From NCBI RefSeq assembly GCF_008824185.1, contig NZ_CP044426.1, forward strand, positions 1,992,501 to 2,056,500: a stretch of DNA of 64,000 bases. Direction: 5' to 3'. The stretch is from Paracoccus pantotrophus (GTDB taxonomy: Bacteria > Pseudomonadota > Alphaproteobacteria > Rhodobacterales > Rhodobacteraceae). The position numbers and the translations under genes were made by a program. Within the stretch, counting starts at the first letter, position 1. Each line of letters starts with the position of its first letter. Below the pieces are notes generated by a model. The model was not told where the DNA came from, ran no database searches, and worked only from the letters and a program-made list of their open reading frames with translations. Of the stretch, positions 17,053 through 24,641 are shown piece after piece.

Positions 17053-18039
17053 TCAGTTGCCGCCTTTCGACGCGAGATAGGCATCGGCGATCGGCTTGGC
17101 GGCGGGAACGCGGCTGAAGAACTCTGCCTGAACCTGCTTGGCTTTCTCGGCGATCTGGGCCTTCAGCTCGTCCGAAAGCTCGACCAGCCGCATGCCGTGG
17201 CCGGTCATGATCTCGATGCTGTTCTTGTCGCTCTCAAGCGAGCTTTCCCAGAATTGCGGCTCAAGCTCGGCCGCGACCTTCTCGATGGCGGCCTGCTGTT
17301 CCGGCGTGAGCCTGCTCCAGGACTCGAGATTGATCGTCACCGCGTTCGACCCCCAGGTATGGTTGGTCGGATAGATATGGCTGAGAAATTCCCAGAACTT
17401 GCCGTCCACGCCCGAGCTGGCCGAGGTCGCAACGCCGCTGACCCGGCCCGAGGCCAGCGCCGGCAAGAGTTCGCCCCAGGGCATGGCGATGCCGTCCATG
17501 CCAAGGCTGCTGACGATATCGACGGTGTTCTTGTCGGCGCCGCGCACCGTGATGCCGCGGAAGTCGCCGATATCGTCGATCTGGGTCTTCAGATAGACAT
17601 ACTGGGCCGGCGACGGCACCATATAGAGGATCTTCTGGTTGTATTGCTCGGCCAGCTTCTCGAACTCGGGACGCAGGAAGGCGTGGTATTCCTTCAGTTC
17701 CTCCATCGACTCGACAAGGAAGGGCACGCCCTCGGCGCCGAACAGCGGGTTCATCCCGACCTGCTGGCTGATGTTGATATCGGCCATGTCGGCAAGCCCG
17801 TCGCGAACCGCACCCAGCTGGTCGGGCCCCTTGAAGCCCAGCGACCCCGAGGAGGCGACATTGATGACGACCTCGCCATCGGTGGCCTCCTTGACGGCCT
17901 CCGCGAATCTCTTGGCGTTTTCCGTCATGAAATTGCCGTCCGGCAGCACTTCGGACAAGCTGAGCCGGGTTTGCGCCACAGCGGCGCTTGCAAGGGCAAG
18001 CGCAGCCGCAGCCCCCAACGCGATCGGCTTGAGGAACAT
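17053..18039 (-). CDS. dctP: TRAP transporter substrate-binding protein (DctP)
   Basis: 328-aa periplasmic protein with a Sec signal (MFLKP, then an Ala/Leu core ending AAVAQ at about residue 23). Seen: the DctP block with VRGADKN near residue 155, where the Arg normally clamps the substrate carboxylate, followed by VSSLGMDGIAMPWGELLPAL and TNHTWGSNAV. GGGAGAG precedes the ATG at 18039. First gene of the TRAP operon and divergent from a LysR gene, whose product probably controls it. Ligand: a carboxylate, likely a sugar acid by context. Confidence 0.92.
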   Translation of the reverse strand: MFLKPIALGAAAALALASAAVAQTRLSLSEVLPDGNFMTENAKRFAEAVKEATDGEVVINVASSGSLGFKGPDQLGAVRDGLADMADINISQQVGMNPLFGAEGVPFLVESMEELKEYHAFLRPEFEKLAEQYNQKILYMVPSPAQYVYLKTQIDDIGDFRGITVRGADKNTVDIVSSLGMDGIAMPWGELLPALASGRVSGVATSASSGVDGKFWEFLSHIYPTNHTWGSNAVTINLESWSRLTPEQQAAIEKVAAELEPQFWESSLESDKNSIEIMTGHGMRLVELSDELKAQIAEKAKQVQAEFFSRVPAAKPIADAYLASKGGN

Positions 18040-18102
18040 CAATCTCTCCCTATCCTGGCGCTTACCGCAAGCGAGCCGGACCAACGGCATATCGCTGCGG
18101 AG

Positions 18103-18129
18103 CGACCGTTTTGCAGTTTTGTGACCGTT
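18103..18129. promoter_or_regulatory. Direct repeat in the dctP/lysR divergent promoter
   Basis: GACCGTT occurs twice, at 18103-18109 and 18123-18129, 20 bp apart (two helical turns), 64-90 nt upstream of the dctP start. The spacing and distance suit an activator binding on one face of the DNA, such as the adjacent LysR protein. The region also holds a 6+1+6 palindrome (GGCCGC-C-GCGGCC) at 18239-18251 closer to the lysR gene. No clear -35/-10 pair was recognised. Confidence 0.3.
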
Positions 18130-18281
18130 GCACCTGCCACCCTAGCGACCGGGCCGTCGCCGCGAAAAGAACAGTTCGGTCTGACATGATCGCGAATGCT
18201 TATACATCGGTGCGCAGCAGGCGCCGACCCAATAGAATGGCCGCCGCGGCCGGAAGAATCGCGCCTCAGGGAAATGTTATC

Positions 18282-19214
18282 ATGGACATACGCAGGCTTT
18301 ACGCCTTCATGAAGATCGTGGACATCGGCAGCATCACCCGCGCCTCGGCGATCCTGCACATCGCCCAGCCGGCACTGAGCCAGCAGATCGCCGCGCTGGA
18401 AACCCATTTCGGCAAGCCGCTTCTGCTGCGCTCGAAGCGCGGCGTCATCCCGACCGAGGCGGGCAAGGTTCTGTATCGCCATTGCCAGATGATCATCCGG
18501 CAGATGAACCAGGCCGAGCAGGACATCGCCACCTCCTCCGAGGAGATTACCGGCGCGGTCAGCGTCGTGTTCGCGCCGCTGGGCCTGGGTTCGCTGGTGG
18601 CGACGCAGCTGATGCGGACCATCCGCGAAAAGCACCCGGGCATCCTGCTTTATGCCAATGAGGCAGTCGGCGGCGGCGTGATCAGCGAACAGATCATGAC
18701 CGGCAAGACGGACATCGCGCTGATCTTCGATCCCGGCAAGATCCCCAGCCTCAGCTTCGAGCCGATCTCGACGGAAGAACTGCATTTCATCGGAACGCAG
18801 ATCGCCGAACCGGAGGATGGCGAGATCTCGTTCGCCGAGGCCGTGTCCCAGCCGCTGATCCTGCCAAGCCCGATCCACACCGTCCGCCAGGTGATCGAGA
18901 CCACCCTGTCGCGCGTCGGGACCAGCGCCCAGGTCGTCGCCGAGACCGAGTCGATTTCCTACCTGTCGAACGCGCTGGCCGAGGGGCTGGGCTGCACCAT
19001 CCTGCCCGCATCGGCGGCGCAGGCCGTGCAGCGCCGCGTCGCGGGTGCCCGAAGCTACCGCATCCGCCGCCCCAACATGAAGGTCGCGATGGCGATCTGC
19101 GTCTCGGCTCAGCTGCCGCTTTCGGAAGCAGCCGCCGTGGTGCGCGATCATCTGGTGCGGCTGGCGACCGAGGCGGCGCGGTCCCCGGCGGCCTCCGGTT
19201 CAGGCCAAGGCTGA
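18282..19214 (+). CDS. LysR-family transcriptional regulator
   Basis: 310-aa LysR regulator: winged-helix N-terminus (DIGSITRASAILHIAQPALS with ETHFGKPLLLRSKRG, residues 13-55) and a periplasmic-binding-like effector domain from about residue 90 (VSVVFAPLGLGSLVA). The ATG at 18282 begins the canonical MDIRRLYAF and is preceded by AGGGA; upstream frame extension is rejected. Divergent from the TRAP operon by 242 nt, convergent with idnD (9-nt gap). Inference: activator or repressor of dctPQM responding to its substrate. The domain resembles the Nac/CysB-like subgroup. Confidence 0.92.
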   Translation: MDIRRLYAFMKIVDIGSITRASAILHIAQPALSQQIAALETHFGKPLLLRSKRGVIPTEAGKVLYRHCQMIIRQMNQAEQDIATSSEEITGAVSVVFAPLGLGSLVATQLMRTIREKHPGILLYANEAVGGGVISEQIMTGKTDIALIFDPGKIPSLSFEPISTEELHFIGTQIAEPEDGEISFAEAVSQPLILPSPIHTVRQVIETTLSRVGTSAQVVAETESISYLSNALAEGLGCTILPASAAQAVQRRVAGARSYRIRRPNMKVAMAICVSAQLPLSEAAAVVRDHLVRLATEAARSPAASGSGQG

Positions 19215-19223
19215 GGCCTCGGC

Positions 19224-20255
19224 TCAGGCGAAGAGGATCTGCGCCTTGATCGCCGCCGAACGGTCCGAGGCCAGCCGGAACGCCGTTTCGGCCTCGTCCA
19301 GGGCGATCTCGTGGGTAATCAGCGGCTTGACGTCGATCCGACCCGCCAGCATGGCCTGGACGCCGGTCGCGAATTCCGGGTGGAAGCGGAAGGAGCCGCG
19401 CAGGTCCAGCTCCTTGGCGGTGATCGCCGTCATCGGCAGCGGCATGTCGCCGCCCAGCCCAAGCTGGACGACCACGCCGCGCGGCCGCATGGCCGCGATG
19501 GCCGGCGCGATGGCCGCGGCAACACCCGTGCATTCGAACAGCACGTCGAACCCGCCCTTGCCGGCGGCAAAGGGCGACAGGCCGTCGGGCGCCGTGCCCA
19601 TGTTGACGACCGCGTCCGCACCGCATTTCCGCGCCATCGCCAGCGTGAAATCCGACAGGTCCGTGGCGACGATCTCGCCCGCGCCCGCCAGCCGCGCCGA
19701 CAGGATCGACAACAGGCCGATGGGCCCGCAGCCGGTGACCAGCACGCGCTTGCCCAGCAGCTCGCCGGCCCGGCGCGCGGCGTGCAGCGTGACCGCCAGC
19801 GGTTCGGCCATCGCCGCCTCGCCCGGCGTCAGGCCGTTGGCCAGCACGCATTGCGCGGCATCCGCCACCAGTTCCTGCCGGAACGCGCCCTGGATATGCG
19901 GGAACGGCATGGCCGAGCCGTAGAAGCGCATGTTCTCGCAATGGTTGGGCAGCCCCTCGCGGCAATAGCCGCAGCCCCCGCAAGGGCGCGAGGGCGAGAC
20001 GGCGACCAGATCGCCGGGAACGAGCCCCGCCACGTCCGGCGCGCATTCGACCACATGGCCGGAGACCTCATGGCCCAGGATCATCGGCTCGCGCAGCCGC
20101 ACCGCCCCGAAGCCGCCATGGTTGTAGTAATGCAGGTCCGATCCGCAGACCCCGCCGGCCGCAAGGCGGATGCGCACCTGTCCCGGGCCAAGCGCCTCGG
20201 GCTCGCGTTCCTCGATGCGCAGATCCTTGGCGGCGTGGATGACAATCGCTTTCAT
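19224..20255 (-). CDS. idnD: Zinc alcohol dehydrogenase, L-idonate 5-dehydrogenase-like
   Basis: 343-aa medium-chain zinc dehydrogenase. Seen: catalytic-zinc residues in GGVCGSDLHYYNHGGFG (Cys near 37) and GHEVSG (His-Glu near 63), structural-zinc cysteines in CGGCGYCREGLPNHC, and the MRFYGSAMPFPHIQG segment specific to L-idonate 5-dehydrogenases. TGCGPIGLL is the nucleotide site. Role: oxidise L-idonate (or a related aldonate/polyol) to 5-keto-D-gluconate. It lies 7 nt after the hydroxyacid dehydrogenase gene, so they are cotranscribed, opposite idnO. Confidence 0.87.
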   Translation of the reverse strand: MKAIVIHAAKDLRIEEREPEALGPGQVRIRLAAGGVCGSDLHYYNHGGFGAVRLREPMILGHEVSGHVVECAPDVAGLVPGDLVAVSPSRPCGGCGYCREGLPNHCENMRFYGSAMPFPHIQGAFRQELVADAAQCVLANGLTPGEAAMAEPLAVTLHAARRAGELLGKRVLVTGCGPIGLLSILSARLAGAGEIVATDLSDFTLAMARKCGADAVVNMGTAPDGLSPFAAGKGGFDVLFECTGVAAAIAPAIAAMRPRGVVVQLGLGGDMPLPMTAITAKELDLRGSFRFHPEFATGVQAMLAGRIDVKPLITHEIALDEAETAFRLASDRSAAIKAQILFA

Positions 20256-20262
20256 GACGGCC

Positions 20263-21210
20263 TCAGACAACCGGGGTAAGCAGGGGCTGGCCGGCGAAAT
20301 GCGCCGCCAGGTTGTTGCGGACCAGTTCGCCCATCGCCTTGCGGGTCTCGACGGTGCCCGAGGCCTGATGCGGCTGCAAGAGCACGTTCGGCAGCTCCAG
20401 GAAGCGCGGGTCGATCTGGGGTTCGTTATCGAAAACATCCAGCGCCGCCGCGCCCAGCCGGCCGTCCTGCAACGCGGCGATCAGCGCCGCCTCGTCGATG
20501 TTGGAGGCACGCGAGACATTGACCAGCACGCCCTCGGGGCCAAGCGCCTCGATCACCTCGCGATTGACGATGTGCCGGGTCTGGCCCGAGGCCGCCAGGG
20601 CGACGAACAGGAACTCCGAATGCCGCGCCAGCGCGACCGGATCGGCGATGAAGGTCAGATCGGCGGCATAGTCCTTGGCCGCGACGTCGGAATAGGCGAT
20701 ATCCATGCCAAAGCCGCGCAAACGCTGCGCGATCTCGAAGCCGATCCGGCCCAGCCCCAGGATACCGGCCTTCTTGCCCCAGATGCGGCGCTGCAGCGGA
20801 TAATTGCCCTTGGCCGCCCACTGGCCGCCCCGCACCCAGGCTTCAGCGCCGACGATGCCGCGCGCGACGGCCAGCATCATCGCGACACCCAGATCGGCCA
20901 CGTCCCCGGTCAGCACGTCGGGCGTGTTCGTCACCTGAATCCCCCGCTCGCGGCAGGCTTCCAGATCGACCGCGTCGAAGCCCACGCCATAGATCGAGAT
21001 CAGTTCGAGATTCGGGCAGGCCTCGATGATCTTGCGACTGGCCCCCAGCTCGCCGCGGGTGGCGATGGCCCGCACCTCGGCGCCGCATTCGGCCAGGAAG
21101 GCCTCCTTGTCCGCGGCCTCGAAATAACGGCGCAGATCGTATTGCGCGCTCAGCGGGACTTCGTTCCATTCGGGATAGGCCCCCATCTGCAGGACCACCG
21201 GCTTGCTCAT
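20263..21210 (-). CDS. D-isomer-specific 2-hydroxyacid dehydrogenase
   Basis: 315-aa NAD(P)-dependent dehydrogenase of the glyoxylate/hydroxypyruvate/2-ketogluconate reductase family. Seen: YGVGFDAVDLEACRERGI near residue 78, the dinucleotide site GLGRIG near 151, catalytic Arg in NVSRASNIDE, Glu in FDNEP and His in QPHQASGT. The ATG at 21210 follows GGAGAAC, so the ATG four codons upstream belongs to the ribosome-binding site. Reads out from the divergent promoter with the LacI-type palindrome and is followed by idnD. Likely reduces a 2-keto sugar acid; exact substrate not determinable. Confidence 0.9.
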   Translation of the reverse strand: MSKPVVLQMGAYPEWNEVPLSAQYDLRRYFEAADKEAFLAECGAEVRAIATRGELGASRKIIEACPNLELISIYGVGFDAVDLEACRERGIQVTNTPDVLTGDVADLGVAMMLAVARGIVGAEAWVRGGQWAAKGNYPLQRRIWGKKAGILGLGRIGFEIAQRLRGFGMDIAYSDVAAKDYAADLTFIADPVALARHSEFLFVALAASGQTRHIVNREVIEALGPEGVLVNVSRASNIDEAALIAALQDGRLGAAALDVFDNEPQIDPRFLELPNVLLQPHQASGTVETRKAMGELVRNNLAAHFAGQPLLTPVV

Positions 21211-21273
21211 CGTGTTCTCCATTATGGTGCGGGATTTTCCGGTCGCCCTTTCAGCGGGCCCTTGACTCGGATA

Positions 21274-21285
21274 GTTATCGATAAC
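21274..21285. promoter_or_regulatory. LacI-family operator between the hydroxyacid dehydrogenase and idnO
   Basis: GTTATCGATAAC is a perfect 12-base palindrome within ATAGTTATCGATAACAAA, placed 48 nt before the idnO ATG and 64 nt before the divergent hydroxyacid dehydrogenase start. The form is that of GntR/IdnR-type LacI operators with a central CG. A TTGACT at 21262-21267 may be a -35 element for idnO, which the repressor would cover. The LacI gene at 22255 is the obvious regulator. Confidence 0.75.
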
Positions 21286-21332
21286 AAAACACGAGTCGAA
21301 CGGATTTGTCGAGACCCAAACGGAGGAACGGG

Positions 21333-22124
21333 ATGGCCGGGACGAATGGATTTGTTGAAAGCCTGTTCGGGCTGGCGGGCCGCCGCGCGCTGGTCACGGG
21401 GTCGTCGCAGGGCATCGGCCATGCGCTGGCACGGGGGCTGGCGAAAAGCGGTGCCGCAGTGGTGCTGAACGGTCGGGATCCGAAACGGCTGGAGGAGGCG
21501 CGCGCCGCCTTGCAGGCGGAACTGCCCGAGGCCGAGATCCGGGCCCTGCCCTTCGACGTGACCCGCCATGACGAGGTCCGCGCCGCCATCGACGATTTCG
21601 AAGCCTCGGTCGGCCCCATCGACATCCTGGTCAACAATGCCGGCATGCAGCATCGCACGGCGCTGGAAGATTTCCCGGCCGACCGGTTCGAGGCCCTGCT
21701 GCAGACCAATATCGCCTCGGTCTTCCATGTCGGGCAGGCGGTGGCGCGGCACATGATCCGGCGCGGCCGCGGCAAGATCGTCAACATCTGCTCGGTCCAG
21801 ACCGCATTGGCGCGGCCGGGCATCGCCCCCTATACCGCCACCAAGGGCGCCGTCGGCAACCTGACCAAGGGCATGGCCACGGACTGGGCCCGCCACGGGC
21901 TGCAATGCAACGCCATCGCGCCGGGATATTTCGACACGCCGCTGAACGCCGCGCTGGTCGCGGACCCCGATTTCTCGGCCTGGCTGGAAAAGCGCACCCC
22001 TGCCGGGCGCTGGGGCCTGGTCGAGGAACTGGTGGGGGCCTGCGTCTTCCTGTCCTCGGACGCATCGAGCTTCGTGAACGGGCACACGCTCTATGTGGAC
22101 GGGGCGATCAGTGTCTCGCTCTAG
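21333..22124 (+). CDS. idnO: SDR, gluconate 5-dehydrogenase-like
   Basis: 263-aa short-chain dehydrogenase closely matching gluconate 5-dehydrogenase (5-keto-D-gluconate reductase). Seen: TGSSQGIG near residue 23, NGRD after beta-2 (Arg favours NADP), NNAGMQHRT near 97, ICSVQ with the catalytic Ser, YTATKGAVGNLTKGMA with Tyr and Lys, and CNAIAPGYFDTPLN. The ATG at 21333 has an ideal GGAGGAACGGG site. Role: interconvert 5-ketogluconate and gluconate, completing the route from idonate. Followed by the LacI regulator gene on the same strand. Confidence 0.88.
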   Translation: MAGTNGFVESLFGLAGRRALVTGSSQGIGHALARGLAKSGAAVVLNGRDPKRLEEARAALQAELPEAEIRALPFDVTRHDEVRAAIDDFEASVGPIDILVNNAGMQHRTALEDFPADRFEALLQTNIASVFHVGQAVARHMIRRGRGKIVNICSVQTALARPGIAPYTATKGAVGNLTKGMATDWARHGLQCNAIAPGYFDTPLNAALVADPDFSAWLEKRTPAGRWGLVEELVGACVFLSSDASSFVNGHTLYVDGAISVSL

Positions 22125-22254
22125 GCTTGCGTCATCCCGTCATGCCGGGCGGGCGGCGGACGGCCTGCCGCGGCCTCCTGTCCCATGCCGCCGGGGTGTT
22201 GTGGCCGCATCCCGCAGCGTCTAGCCTGCCCTTTCGGCAGGGGCATGTGGCGGC

Positions 22255-23283
22255 ATGAGCAGGGACGGATTTCACAGCGGAACCGTGAAGATGGCGGATA
22301 TCGCCAAGGCGGTCGGCGTTTCCGCGATGACCGTCTCGCGGGCGTTTCGCGGCGACGAGGGCGTCAACCCGCAGACACGCGCCCGGATTCTGGCCAAGGC
22401 CGAGGAACTGGGCTATGTCTTCGACGCGACCGCCGCCAGCCTCCGGCAGAACCGCTCCGGCTTCGTGGCGGTCACCGTCCCCTCGATCAATAACGCGAAT
22501 TTCGCGGAAACCGTGCGGCAGCTCTCACGCGGGCTGTCGCGGAACGGCTTGCAGATCCTGCTGGCCAATACCGAATACGACCCCGAGGAAGAGGAAAGGC
22601 TGATCGGCCAGCTGCTGCGCCGCAAGCCCGAGGCGCTCGTCCTGACGGTGGGCGACTACACGCGCAGGACGCGGCAGATGCTGCGCGCGACACGGATCCC
22701 GGTGATCGAAATCTGGGACCTGCCCGCTCAGCCGATCCGGCATGTCGTGGGCTTTTCCAACACCGCCTGCATCGGCAGGCTGGTGGATCACCTGGTCGCC
22801 TCGGGCTATCGCGACATCGCCTTCATCGGTGGTGAATCGCCGCGCGATCCGCGCGGCGGCCAGCGCCGCCGCGGCTTTGTCGAGGCGATGCGCCGCCACG
22901 GGCTGGACGACACGCGGCTGGTTCCCGCCGGCACCGCCCCGGTCGGCATGGCCGAAGGGGCGCAGGCGCTCGGGGCCTTGCTGGACAGCCAGCCGGAGAC
23001 CCGGGCAGTGGTCTGCGTCTCGGATCTGGTGGCTTTCGGGGTGATCTCGGAATGCCAGAGGCGGGGCATCGGCATCCCTGGCGACCTGGCGGTGGCCGGC
23101 TTCGGCAATTACGAGATCGGCAGGATCAGCGTACCCCGCCTGACCACGATCGATGTCCATGCCGGCAGCATCGGCAGCAAGGCCGCGGATCTGATCGTCG
23201 CCCTGCTGCGGCAGGATTCCGACGCGGCGCCGGCCCGGATCGAAATCCAGACCGACCTGATCGTACGGGAATCATCGGCCTGA
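22255..23283 (+). CDS. LacI-family transcriptional repressor (gluconate/idonate type)
   Basis: 342-aa regulator. Seen: helix-turn-helix KMADIAKAVGVSAMTVSRAF at residues 12-31, the hinge helix around ATAASLRQNRSGFVAV, and a sugar-binding periplasmic-like domain with VGFSNTACIGRLVDHL and GYRDIAFIGG near 180-200. It resembles GntR/IdnR of the gluconate systems. A small stem-loop (CCTGCC/GGCAGG, 22225-22241) lies in its leader. Inference: binds the GTTATCGATAAC site and is released by a sugar acid or its phosphate. Confidence 0.92.
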   Translation: MSRDGFHSGTVKMADIAKAVGVSAMTVSRAFRGDEGVNPQTRARILAKAEELGYVFDATAASLRQNRSGFVAVTVPSINNANFAETVRQLSRGLSRNGLQILLANTEYDPEEEERLIGQLLRRKPEALVLTVGDYTRRTRQMLRATRIPVIEIWDLPAQPIRHVVGFSNTACIGRLVDHLVASGYRDIAFIGGESPRDPRGGQRRRGFVEAMRRHGLDDTRLVPAGTAPVGMAEGAQALGALLDSQPETRAVVCVSDLVAFGVISECQRRGIGIPGDLAVAGFGNYEIGRISVPRLTTIDVHAGSIGSKAADLIVALLRQDSDAAPARIEIQTDLIVRESSA

Positions 23284-23329
23284 TCCCGCACCGCGGCAGG
23301 GCGCGGGGCGCATCCTCAGCAAGATCTCG

Positions 23330-24004
23330 TCAAAGATCGGTGGTCAGGCCCTTGGCCTTCAGCACCGCCTCAAGATTGCAGACATCGATCACCGTCCGGC
23401 CCGATTTGTAGGCCTCGATATAGCCGGCCTCGTCCGCTTCGCGGGCAGCGGATTTGCGCGCCACCTCGGCGGCATCCTCGCGGCGCACCACCACCAGGCC
23501 GTCGGCATCGCCGCGGATCACGTCGCCCGGCCGCACCACCTGCCCGCCGATGACGATGTCGCCGTTGATCTGGCCCAGGGTTTCCTTGACCGTGCCCTTG
23601 ATGCAGACGCTCAGCGAGAACACCGGCAGGCCCAGCCGGATCAGTTCCTGCGTGTCGCGCACCCCGGTATCGGTGACCACGCCGGCGATGCCCTTGGCCA
23701 GGCAGGCATTGGCCAGCACGTCGCCGAAGCACCCCGCCTCCTCGTATTCCCCGGCCGAGACGATGACGACATCGCCGGGCTGGGCGTAATGGATCGCCAG
23801 TTGCAGCATGATGTTGTCGCGCGGCGCGCTTTGCACGGTGAAGGCGGGGCCGCAGACCGACATGGCGCGGTCGACGGGCTTCAGGCGCGCGCTCAGCGCG
23901 CCCAGCCGGCCCTGCGCCTCGTGAATCGTGGCGCTGCCGAATTTCGACAGGGCGGCCACATCCGCCGGCGCGGCACGTTCGATCCTGGTGATGATATGGG
24001 GCAC
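23330..24004 (-). CDS. RraA-family protein (HMG/CHA aldolase or oxaloacetate decarboxylase type)
   Basis: 224-aa protein of the RraA/LigK-like fold. Seen: STATIHEAQGR-type segment (SATIHEAQGRLG, near residue 26), PGDVVIVSAGEYEEAGCFGDVLA near 75, and the active-site TDTGVRD near 120, whose Arg and Asp are those of the aldolase/decarboxylase enzymes rather than the RNase E inhibitor alone. Start is a GTG at 24004 with AGGAGGA upstream. Divergent from the biotin carrier-pxp operon by 223 nt. It may cleave a 4-hydroxy-2-oxo acid or decarboxylate oxaloacetate. Confidence 0.85.
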   Translation of the reverse strand: MPHIITRIERAAPADVAALSKFGSATIHEAQGRLGALSARLKPVDRAMSVCGPAFTVQSAPRDNIMLQLAIHYAQPGDVVIVSAGEYEEAGCFGDVLANACLAKGIAGVVTDTGVRDTQELIRLGLPVFSLSVCIKGTVKETLGQINGDIVIGGQVVRPGDVIRGDADGLVVVRREDAAEVARKSAAREADEAGYIEAYKSGRTVIDVCNLEAVLKAKGLTTDL

Positions 24005-24114
24005 GTCGTGCTCCTCCTTGCTGGAATGCCGCGGCCGGGGCCGGCGGTGATCGGCCGGAAGCATAGGAAGAACGCGGGGCGCAGGCATAAGAGCGTCTGC
24101 ATCTGATGTGATCG

Positions 24115-24150
24115 GGTTTCGCGATGCCCCCGGACGGGTCATGCGAAACC
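24115..24150. promoter_or_regulatory. Inverted repeat in the rraA/accB divergent promoter
   Basis: GGTTTCGC (24115-24122) and GCGAAACC (24143-24150) are exact 8-base inverted arms separated by 20 bases, about midway between the two divergent start codons (24004 and 24228). It could be a repressor site or a hairpin in the accB leader; the large spacing makes either weak. No regulator gene adjoins this operon. Confidence 0.35.
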
Positions 24151-24227
24151 GCTCTGACATCATTGCGAAGCGGCGGTGCTACCAATCGCAAGAGAACGCA
24201 ACTTCGCACAGGGACAACGCCCTTCGC

Positions 24228-24641
24228 ATGCCGATCACCATCGACTCCATCATCTCGGGGATGGAATGGGCCGCCGAAAACCATCTGGCCGAGTTCGCCT
24301 TTTCGGCCGAGGGGCACCGGATCACCATCCGCCGCGGCGCGGGCGACGCCCCCCTGCCCGCGCAACCCGCCATCGAGGCGGCGCAGGCCGCCCCAGCGGC
24401 GCCCGAGGCAGATGCCGTCACCGCCCCGCTGGCGGGCCTGTGCCACCTGCGCCCCGAATCCGGCGGGACGGCCTTTGTCGAGGTCGGCGCCCGCGTCGAG
24501 GCCGGCCAGACGATCTGCGTCATCGAGGCGATGAAGATGATGACCGCCATCCCCGCGCCCCAAGCAGGCACCGTCGAGGCCATCATGGTCGGAGACGGCG
24601 CGACGGTCGAGGCGGGCGCGCCGCTGATGAGGATCCGCTGA
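24228..24641 (+). CDS. accB: Biotin carboxyl carrier protein (AccB-like)
   Basis: 137-aa carrier protein. Seen: an N-terminal region of about 60 residues, an Ala/Pro linker and a C-terminal biotinyl domain with EAMKM at residues 100-104, so Lys103 is the biotin site. The family start ATG at 24228 follows GGGACA. Its stop overlaps the accC ATG (TGATG). The set is not the housekeeping acetyl-CoA carboxylase pair alone: it opens an operon with pxpB, pxpC and pxpA, and probably serves the biotin-dependent reaction encoded there. Confidence 0.93.
   Translation: MPITIDSIISGMEWAAENHLAEFAFSAEGHRITIRRGAGDAPLPAQPAIEAAQAAPAAPEADAVTAPLAGLCHLRPESGGTAFVEVGARVEAGQTICVIEAMKMMTAIPAPQAGTVEAIMVGDGATVEAGAPLMRIR

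Noticed and set aside
15018..17117. Plus-strand frame of about 699 codons opposite the TRAP permeases
   Set aside because: Antisense to DctM and DctQ; very rich in Gln, His and Asp, without any domain.
21222..21306. Alternative early starts of the hydroxyacid dehydrogenase (21222) and idnO (21306)
   Set aside because: The first ATG forms part of a GGAGAAC ribosome-binding site, and the second is a TTG upstream of an ideal GGAGGAACGGG-ATG.
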